This document shows, in pieces, positions 8,626 through 14,100 of a stretch of DNA of 14,100 nt. Every line of letters starts with the position of its first letter. Positions within the stretch are counted from its first letter, which is position 1. A program made the translations under genes and the position numbers. Origin of the DNA: Haemophilus parainfluenzae. Lineage in GTDB: Bacteria > Pseudomonadota > Gammaproteobacteria > Enterobacterales > Pasteurellaceae. The notes under the pieces are model-generated. The model was not told the origin of the DNA. It searched no databases and saw only the letters and a list, made by a program, of their open reading frames with translations. Location of the stretch: NCBI GenBank assembly GCA_018381425.1, contig JAGZRY010000026.1:1-14100 (forward strand), read 5' to 3'.

Positions 8626-11600
8626 TTAGTTAAAGTATTCAAGTGAAAATAAATAAACTGGTTTAAACCAATCTTGGTCAAATTCAATAAGAGATTTAAA
8701 AATATAAAAATCTTTATCTGTCATATCTCTTAAATCATTAAATTTAGCTTTTCCAGCTGTAACAGCTGCAGCGAAGAATGGAAAATATACTACCGCTTGA
8801 TGTGCTTTACTATAGAGTGGAAAATTTAATGCTGGATAATTTATCTCGATCCATTCCATAAGTTCTTCAGAAAAATCAGAAATCCAATATTCTTCACAGT
8901 GTCTTCTATTTAATTCTTGATACCATTGAGGTAATATGGAATTATGCATTATAGAAATTGGTAATTTATTATTTTCTTTCTTTATAGCTGGTAAAAAGTA
9001 ATAAATTTTATCCATTTTATCTTTTAATAATTCATCTAATATCAATGATGGAAATTCCAGGTATTTTTGTTTAAACTTATCAAGTTTATCATGCCAAGTT
9101 GATATTGGAATAAGTAGCCAAATGACATTGTACTCATCCTGTAGTATTTGCATGATTTTCTCTGTTTCATTATGTCTTACCACAAACATAGCTAGAGCCT
9201 CATGGTTTTTAATCAATTCTTTCCATACTAAGAAGGTTGGGAGAGGTAAATAGTTAAATCTAGAGTAAAGCTTATCTAAATATTCCCATCCTGGGTGATT
9301 TATGTCTTTTGCCATTTTATCTAATACTACTTGGATACCTATTTGATATTGCTCTGGTGGAAGAGATATAGCATGTTGTAACTCTTCTTGAATTGGTATT
9401 AAGTGTGTAGCAGGAATGAATTCAGCTCTGCTCTGTAAGACCGAGTTTTTTTGAGGGATAATTAAGCTTGGACTGTAAATTTGATTCGGAAGTAAATATT
9501 TTCCTTCATCAGTCAATATTAAAGAGTTAGTTTCTAAAGTTGTTAAAGATAATAATTCTAGTTTTATATCTGTATTGTGGAGTTCTATAGTACCATTCTT
9601 AATTGAAATATTATCTGAGTATAGTCCAATATTAATCTGTCTGATTTCTATGTTGTTTCTTGAAATAATTACTTTTATTATTTCATCTAAATTTCCTGTT
9701 GAAGATAGTAAAGATAATATCTCTTGACGTAATTCATATAAGTTTATGTCAACAGGCTTATCATTAATATGGTAAGTCCAATACTTCTGATTGTTTAAGC
9801 TATTTTTTATGTCTACAGTATATACCGTGGCTGTATTAATATCAGGATAAAAACGTAAACGACATCCTAAAAGTTCTTTTAAAGAAAGAGTTTCATTAAT
9901 TGGAATTTCATTCTGATCTTTATTTAATAATAATACCCCAGAAGAGGGAAAAGGAAGTTCTATATCCACAGATGAACCTAAATTACATCGGATTCTAACT
10001 TTTAGTATAGATGGAGGAATTGAGTTACTTATTACATGTAGTTTTTTCCCAATATCAAGAATGGGAGTAATTTGGCTACTTAAACCATCAGATAAGTTTT
10101 CTATTGTAAATGATTGAGATGTAGAAAACTCAACTATTCCATTTCTAGGTGTTCTGTTGTTATATAATTTTACCTTAAAATCAGGAGGAAGAATGGATAT
10201 TTTTTTCTTAAATATAGTATTGCCTTCACCGTCTAAGATTCGAGCATAGTTACTACCATAAATAGAGTTATCATGTTGATTATTTAGAATGTCTAAATTG
10301 AATATATCATTCTTTTGACTAAGCTTCGGTCTGCCTAAATAGATAGGGTTTCCGTTAGGTGTGAAATAAGGCAACATGTGTCCAATAATCTTTATTTCCT
10401 CTCTAATATGGTCATTTAGGCTTGAAATAAAGAATTTCTCACTATTTTGAATAATTACTATTTCGCCACTAAATCGATAGTGTTTATAATTACTAGTTTC
10501 ATCAATTTGTTGTATTTTGGAATGCGAGCTAATTAACTCAATCGTTGATGATTTATTCACTATAAGATGTAGTGATGTCCTTTTTTTCTTTACACTACCT
10601 ATTCCCATAACTTGAGGATGTTCCTCATCACTTAAAATTACGGGCATATCATCAATTAATAGTTCACTTTCTATAAGAGGCTCTTGATAAATAATCATGC
10701 CTTGTTGTGTAATAACTAACCTTAACGGCATTTCATAGTTTATTCTTTTTACATCTAGATTAGTATTTCGTAATTTAATCTCCACTCTCTCTTGGTTCGA
10801 TGAGTCACGGTGGTTCAGATATGCGGAACTTATTTCACTTAAACATCTATTACCTTCATAAAGATAAAGAGTAAATCTCTGCGAGGAGATTTCTTCAGAA
10901 GGAATAAAACTAAAAACTTTAGGAATATCTAGCGAAACCCTAAATTCAGTGTTACATAAAGATAATAAATATTGTTTAATGGTAAGTTTATTATTTAATT
11001 TTAATCTTAATTTTTTTTCTTTAACTACTGAATTAAATAGCCCAAGTATAAATTTATCAGCAGTTTTATCAGTTAAAGGAATAGGAAATTTAATTCGCCA
11101 ATCAGGGAGATTTTCCTCAAGATAGCCAATAGGGTCAGATAGATGAGCGAGATCATGTTTGTCTACTAAGGATATTAAATTACTTGCCATTTCTATGATT
11201 AAAGATAATGTTGTTTTCTCTTTAAAAGCTTCGGGGAAGTAATTAAGAAAAGGTAGTAAAGAGTTCTGTTCTAAGATAAGTTGAGGATTTTTATAGTATA
11301 GGTCGAGTATTTTTCGAAATAATTCTTGGAATCGACTACCTTCTTGGATAAGTAATGAGTAAGGTAGACCGCCTTCACGAAATATCGAACCAAGATAACT
11401 GTTATGAGAATTATTATATCGAATTATTTGTCTATTCCAATACTTAAGTCCATTTTGAACTAAGTAGCTACGAAAGTTAGTTTCTAATTTGATATTTAAT
11501 GATTTTAATATAGGCTCCCAACTCCATTCCCCTTTATAAAACCTGCGATACCATTCAGAACAGTACAGACAGAATAGTGCTGGTAAAATATAATTTTCTT

Positions 11601-11766
11601 TGTCGTGCTGAACGGCAGATTGTAAATATATTTTTAGTTCATTAAATTCACTATCGCTTACTTGGTAAGTATATAAAGGTGAACCATTAGGTTTTTTCAA
11701 GTCTCTTTTACAAAGAAAATTATTAAGCCACATGGAAGGAGAAATTTTATTTTTAAAATTATTCAT
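8626..11766 (-). CDS. druH: DruH-like large protein, Druantia type III partner (YjiT/STY4851 family)
   Basis: A 1046-residue protein with no recognisable enzyme motif. I identify it mainly by context: a protein of about 1000 residues directly upstream of a DruE-type helicase is the type III Druantia arrangement. From memory, relatives are annotated YjiT or STY4851 family, and E. coli K-12 has a degraded pair (yjiT, yjiV) in its immigration control region. The first 200 residues are helical, with a W/Y-rich patch ([18 protein letters not shown], about 70-87) and a conserved-looking [10 protein letters not shown] (130-139). The middle (about 260-790) is rich in predicted strands. The last 250 residues are again helical, aromatic-rich and end in SLEYFN. 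No signal peptide, membrane segment, Walker motif or nuclease signature is visible, so it is presumably cytoplasmic. The ATG at 11764-11766 follows AGGAAA by five or six bases. The gene is strikingly AT-rich, and its own promoter is predicted at 11803-11831. Confidence 0.8.
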   Translation of the reverse strand: MNNFKNKISPSMWLNNFLCKRDLKKPNGSPLYTYQVSDSEFNELKIYLQSAVQHDKENYILPALFCLYCSEWYRRFYKGEWSWEPILKSLNIKLETNFRSYLVQNGLKYWNRQIIRYNNSHNSYLGSIFREGGLPYSLLIQEGSRFQELFRKILDLYYKNPQLILEQNSLLPFLNYFPEAFKEKTTLSLIIEMASNLISLVDKHDLAHLSDPIGYLEENLPDWRIKFPIPLTDKTADKFILGLFNSVVKEKKLRLKLNNKLTIKQYLLSLCNTEFRVSLDIPKVFSFIPSEEISSQRFTLYLYEGNRCLSEISSAYLNHRDSSNQERVEIKLRNTNLDVKRINYEMPLRLVITQQGMIIYQEPLIESELLIDDMPVILSDEEHPQVMGIGSVKKKRTSLHLIVNKSSTIELISSHSKIQQIDETSNYKHYRFSGEIVIIQNSEKFFISSLNDHIREEIKIIGHMLPYFTPNGNPIYLGRPKLSQKNDIFNLDILNNQHDNSIYGSNYARILDGEGNTIFKKKISILPPDFKVKLYNNRTPRNGIVEFSTSQSFTIENLSDGLSSQITPILDIGKKLHVISNSIPPSILKVRIRCNLGSSVDIELPFPSSGVLLLNKDQNEIPINETLSLKELLGCRLRFYPDINTATVYTVDIKNSLNNQKYWTYHINDKPVDINLYELRQEILSLLSSTGNLDEIIKVIISRNNIEIRQINIGLYSDNISIKNGTIELHNTDIKLELLSLTTLETNSLILTDEGKYLLPNQIYSPSLIIPQKNSVLQSRAEFIPATHLIPIQEELQHAISLPPEQYQIGIQVVLDKMAKDINHPGWEYLDKLYSRFNYLPLPTFLVWKELIKNHEALAMFVVRHNETEKIMQILQDEYNVIWLLIPISTWHDKLDKFKQKYLEFPSLILDELLKDKMDKIYYFLPAIKKENNKLPISIMHNSILPQWYQELNRRHCEEYWISDFSEELMEWIEINYPALNFPLYSKAHQAVVYFPFFAAAVTAGKAKFNDLRDMTDKDFYIFKSLIEFDQDWFKPVYLFSLEYFN

Positions 11767-11771
11767 TATAT

Positions 11772-11783
11772 TTCCTAAAGGAA
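11772..11783. repeat. Small dyad TTCCT-AA-AGGAA over the druH ribosome site
   Basis: Five-base arms around two bases; the TTCCT arm is the complement of the druH Shine-Dalgarno. The loop is too short for a stable RNA hairpin, so if it matters it is as a DNA site. A nine-base word, AGGAAATAT on the minus strand, occurs here (11768-11776) and again at the predicted transcription start (11792-11800). Confidence 0.3.
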
Positions 11784-11802
11784 TTATTCTAATATTTCCT
11801 GT

Positions 11803-11831
11803 ATCATATATTCAATTTTTTTATGAAACAA
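11803..11831 (-). promoter_or_regulatory. Candidate sigma-70 promoter of the druHE operon
   Basis: On the minus strand TTGTTT (11826-11831) is followed by exactly 17 bases and then TATGAT (11803-11808), five of six for the -10 box. Transcription would start near 11796, giving a leader of about 30 bases before the druH ATG. The spacer holds a run of seven A (11816-11822 as T on the plus strand). The region is AT-rich, so chance matches are likely, but spacing and position are both good. Confidence 0.55.
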
Positions 11832-11837
11832 GAGTCT

Positions 11838-11870
11838 TTTATAAAAGCTAAATTTATTTATGAAAGCTAA
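11838..11870 (-). promoter_or_regulatory. Tandem 14-base direct repeats upstream of the druH promoter, possible operator
   Basis: On the minus strand TTAGCTTTCATAAA (11857-11870) and TTAGCTTTTATAAA (11838-11851) match at 13 of 14 positions with a 19-base period, roughly two helical turns. The nearer copy starts six bases before the -35 box. A perfect 12-base palindrome, CTTTTATAAAAG (11836-11847), overlaps the nearer copy. The layout resembles paired binding sites for an activator or repressor; no regulator gene is in the window. Confidence 0.45.
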
Positions 11871-11894
11871 TGAATGATTTAAAGTATTATAAAT

Positions 11895-14100
11895 CTACTT
11901 CATCGCCACACCTAGCCATTTCATCATCTCTCTCTCATCCCAGCCTTTACGTTTGGCATAATCTTGAGCTTGATCTTCATCAATGCGACCTAAAGTGAAA
12001 TAGTTACTTGCAGGATGGGTAAAGTACCAACCACAGACAGAAGCCGCCGGCCACATGGCGTAACTTTCGGTGAGTTTCATACCGATGCGTTGTTCTACCT
12101 CTAATAAATCCCAAATCAAGGCTTTTTCCGTGTGTTCCGGGCAGCTTGGATAACCCGGTGCAGGGCGAATGCCGACATAGTTTTCATTGATTAAACCTTG
12201 ATTGTCGAATTCTTCTTGCGTGTAGCCCCAGATGCGGGTGCGAAGCTCAAAGTGTAGGTATTCTGCCATCGCTTCGGCTAAGCGATCGCCCACAGCTTGT
12301 AGCAAGATAGCGTTGTAGTCATCGCTTGCCGCTTTATAGCCTTCTACAAGCTCCATTTCTTCAATACCCGCACAAACGGCGAACATCCCCATCCAGTCTT
12401 TTTTGCCGCTTTCGCGATCGGCAATAAAGTCGCTTAAGGCAAAGTTAAACGGACTTTTGCTGTTTTTGCCCCGTTCGGTTTGTTGGCGTAAGCCGTAAGC
12501 CGTGCCAATGGGTTGTGTGCGTTCTTCATCAGCAAAAAGTACTACATCATCGCCCACACGTTCCGCAGGGAAGATACCTAAAATACCGCTTGGGTTGAGT
12601 TTATGGTTTTGCTCTAATTCATCTAAGACCACTTGCGCATCATTCCATACTTTACGAGCTTCTTCGCCGCCTTCCGGATAATCAAAGGCATCCGGATAGC
12701 CGCCCATTAAGCCCCAAATGCGGAAGAATGGCGACCAGTCGATAAATTTACGTAATGTGGCAATCGGTACGTTTTTGAATTCCACAATGCCCGTTTGGTT
12801 TGGTTTTGGTGGCACGTAATCTGCCCACTCGCCACTAAAGCCATCAAAGCGGTTTGCACGTGCTTCTTCAATGCTCAGTTGCTTACGCAGTGGTTTACGG
12901 TTAGAAAAGGATTGTTGGATTTTCTCGTAATCTTTCTTGAATTGTTCCCACAATGCCGCACGGCTTTCAGGATTCATTAATGTCGCACATACCGTCACCG
13001 CGCGGGAGGCGTTAGAGGTATAAAATACGCCGTGTTCTTTATATTTTGGATAAAGTTTAATCGCCGTATGTTCTTTAGAGGTGGTTGCACCGCCAATCAT
13101 TACAGGCAGATTTAAGCCTAAGCGAGTCATTTCACCCAGGAAGTATTCCATTTCATCTAGAGAAGGGGTAATTAAACCACTTAGCGCGATGATATCGGCT
13201 TTTTCATCAATAGCGGTTTGAATGATTTTATCCGCCGGCACCATCACGCCCAAGTCAATCACTTCAAAGTTATTACATTGCATCACCACGCTTACGATGT
13301 TTTTACCGATATCATGCACGTCGCCTTTTACGGTTGCAATCACCACTTTACCGTTGCTTGAACCTTTTTGTTTGGTGGCATTGATAAACGGCTCTAAATA
13401 CGCCACGGATTGTTTCATCACGCGTGCAGATTTCACCACTTGTGGCAGGAACATTTTACCGTCACCAAATAAATCACCGACTACGTCCATGCCCGCCATT
13501 AACGGGCCTTCAATCACATCTAATGGACTTGGCAATGTTTGGCGGGCTTCTTCCGTATCTTCCACAATGTAAGTGGTAATCCCTTTCACCAGCGCGTGTT
13601 TTAAACGTTCTTCCACTGGCCAAGTACGCCATTCTGCCACAGAATCGACCGCACTTTCATCGTTGCCTTGATTGCGATATTTCTCTGCAATATCGAGTAG
13701 TTTTTCAGTGGCATCAGGGCTGCGGTTTAATACCGCATCTTCTACAATTTCACGTAATTCAGGATCGAGATCGTCATAAATTGCGAGCTGCCCCGCATTC
13801 ACAATTCCCATATCCATACCTTGTTTGATGGCGTGATAAAGGAAGACGGCGTGAATGGCTTCACGCATCACGTTGTTACCACGGAATGAGAAAGAGACAT
13901 TAGACACCCCGCCCGAGATTTTCGCATGCGGTAGCGCGCGTTTAATGCGACCTGTAGCGTTGATGAAATCCACACCGTAGTTGTTGTGTTCTTCAATCCC
14001 CGTACCAATGGCGAAAATGTTCGGGTCGAAAATAATATCTTCTGGTGGGAAGCCAAGTTGATTGACTAAAATGTTATAGGCACGGGTACAGATTTCTACT
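11895..14100 (-). CDS. metH: Cobalamin-dependent methionine synthase, C-terminal part (5' end outside window)
   Basis: MetH moves a methyl group from methyltetrahydrofolate to homocysteine through bound methylcobalamin, in the cytoplasm. The reading frame is open to the window edge, giving about 734 residues of a family near 1230, so roughly 490 N-terminal residues are missing. A GTG at 13971-13973 is internal, since the frame upstream of it still reads as the folate domain ([19 protein letters not shown]). Domains in order: end of the folate-binding barrel; the helical cap; the B12-binding domain with DVHDIG, whose His (codon 13314-13316) is the cobalt ligand; and the reactivation domain that binds S-adenosylmethionine, with [15 protein letters not shown] near the C-terminus. 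The stop is TAG at 11895-11897. All expected motifs are intact. No clear terminator follows before druH, 128 bases on. Its GC content is typical of the flanks and far above that of druH. Confidence 0.96.
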   Translation of the reverse strand, partial: VEICTRAYNILVNQLGFPPEDIIFDPNIFAIGTGIEEHNNYGVDFINATGRIKRALPHAKISGGVSNVSFSFRGNNVMREAIHAVFLYHAIKQGMDMGIVNAGQLAIYDDLDPELREIVEDAVLNRSPDATEKLLDIAEKYRNQGNDESAVDSVAEWRTWPVEERLKHALVKGITTYIVEDTEEARQTLPSPLDVIEGPLMAGMDVVGDLFGDGKMFLPQVVKSARVMKQSVAYLEPFINATKQKGSSNGKVVIATVKGDVHDIGKNIVSVVMQCNNFEVIDLGVMVPADKIIQTAIDEKADIIALSGLITPSLDEMEYFLGEMTRLGLNLPVMIGGATTSKEHTAIKLYPKYKEHGVFYTSNASRAVTVCATLMNPESRAALWEQFKKDYEKIQQSFSNRKPLRKQLSIEEARANRFDGFSGEWADYVPPKPNQTGIVEFKNVPIATLRKFIDWSPFFRIWGLMGGYPDAFDYPEGGEEARKVWNDAQVVLDELEQNHKLNPSGILGIFPAERVGDDVVLFADEERTQPIGTAYGLRQQTERGKNSKSPFNFALSDFIADRESGKKDWMGMFAVCAGIEEMELVEGYKAASDDYNAILLQAVGDRLAEAMAEYLHFELRTRIWGYTQEEFDNQGLINENYVGIRPAPGYPSCPEHTEKALIWDLLEVEQRIGMKLTESYAMWPAASVCGWYFTHPASNYFTLGRIDEDQAQDYAKRKGWDEREMMKWLGVAMK
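13648..13657 (-). repeat. DNA uptake signal core inside metH
   Basis: The minus strand carries AAAGTGCGGT within the metH coding sequence. The A/T-rich tail is only partly present, as expected where the protein sequence constrains it. It marks this side of the druHE block as resident Haemophilus-type DNA. Confidence 0.8.

Noticed and set aside
2420..11766. DISARM or BREX assignment for the large operon
   Set aside because: Neither a DNA methylase, a PLD-only gene, nor BREX PglZ/BrxC-type proteins are present; the two-gene layout fits Druantia type III better.
2392..11888. AAAGTATT at 2392-2399 and 11881-11888 as a target-site duplication around druHE
   Set aside because: An eight-base A/T-rich word is expected by chance in such gaps, similar words occur elsewhere (for example near 8634), and there is no recombinase.
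13222..13572. Plus-strand open frame of 116 codons inside metH
   Set aside because: Antisense shadow of the conserved B12-binding domain of metH.
1..14100. CRISPR array, tRNA, rRNA or insertion sequence
   Set aside because: I saw no regularly spaced repeats, cloverleaf sequence, rRNA sequence or transposase in either strand.

Overview
The window reads as Pasteurellaceae DNA, most likely from Haemophilus and plausibly near H. parainfluenzae. The strongest sign is the Haemophilus-type DNA uptake signal core AAGTGCGGT. It occurs three times, twice with the A/T-rich tail of the full 29-base signal. The species is a guess from these signals, the base composition and the sucrose-type PTS gene; no marker gene in the window settles it.

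Layout, left to right. (1) 1-813, plus strand: the 3' part of a sucrose-type PTS permease (EIIC domain), closed by a strong bidirectional terminator and a perfect uptake signal. (2) 903-1370, minus: a small secreted lipoprotein with its own probable promoter. (3) 1543-2352, minus: a second lipoprotein whose best start codon is ATA. (4) 2420-11766, minus: two very large AT-rich genes in one operon, a 1046-residue protein followed 29 bases later by a 2058-residue DEAH helicase with several zinc clusters and a DUF1998 (MZB-type) domain. This pair, in this order and at these sizes, fits the anti-phage defence system Druantia type III (druH then druE). (5) 11895-14100, minus: the 3' part of metH, cobalamin-dependent methionine synthase.

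The druHE block looks acquired. It has no uptake signal, and the 60-base samples I counted are much richer in A+T than metH. It sits just downstream of metH in the same direction, with no clear terminator between them. druH has its own candidate promoter (TTGTTT-N17-TATGAT, minus strand), preceded by two 14-base direct repeats 19 bases apart that could be a regulator site.

By analogy with other Druantia systems, DruE should be the ATP-driven nucleic-acid motor and DruH a large partner of unknown biochemistry, together blocking phage. The flanking genes are ordinary: sugar uptake, envelope lipoproteins and methionine synthesis. The defence family is already known. What deserves a second look here is the druH control region, the very AT-rich C-terminal module of DruE, and the ATA start of the lipoprotein next to the operon.
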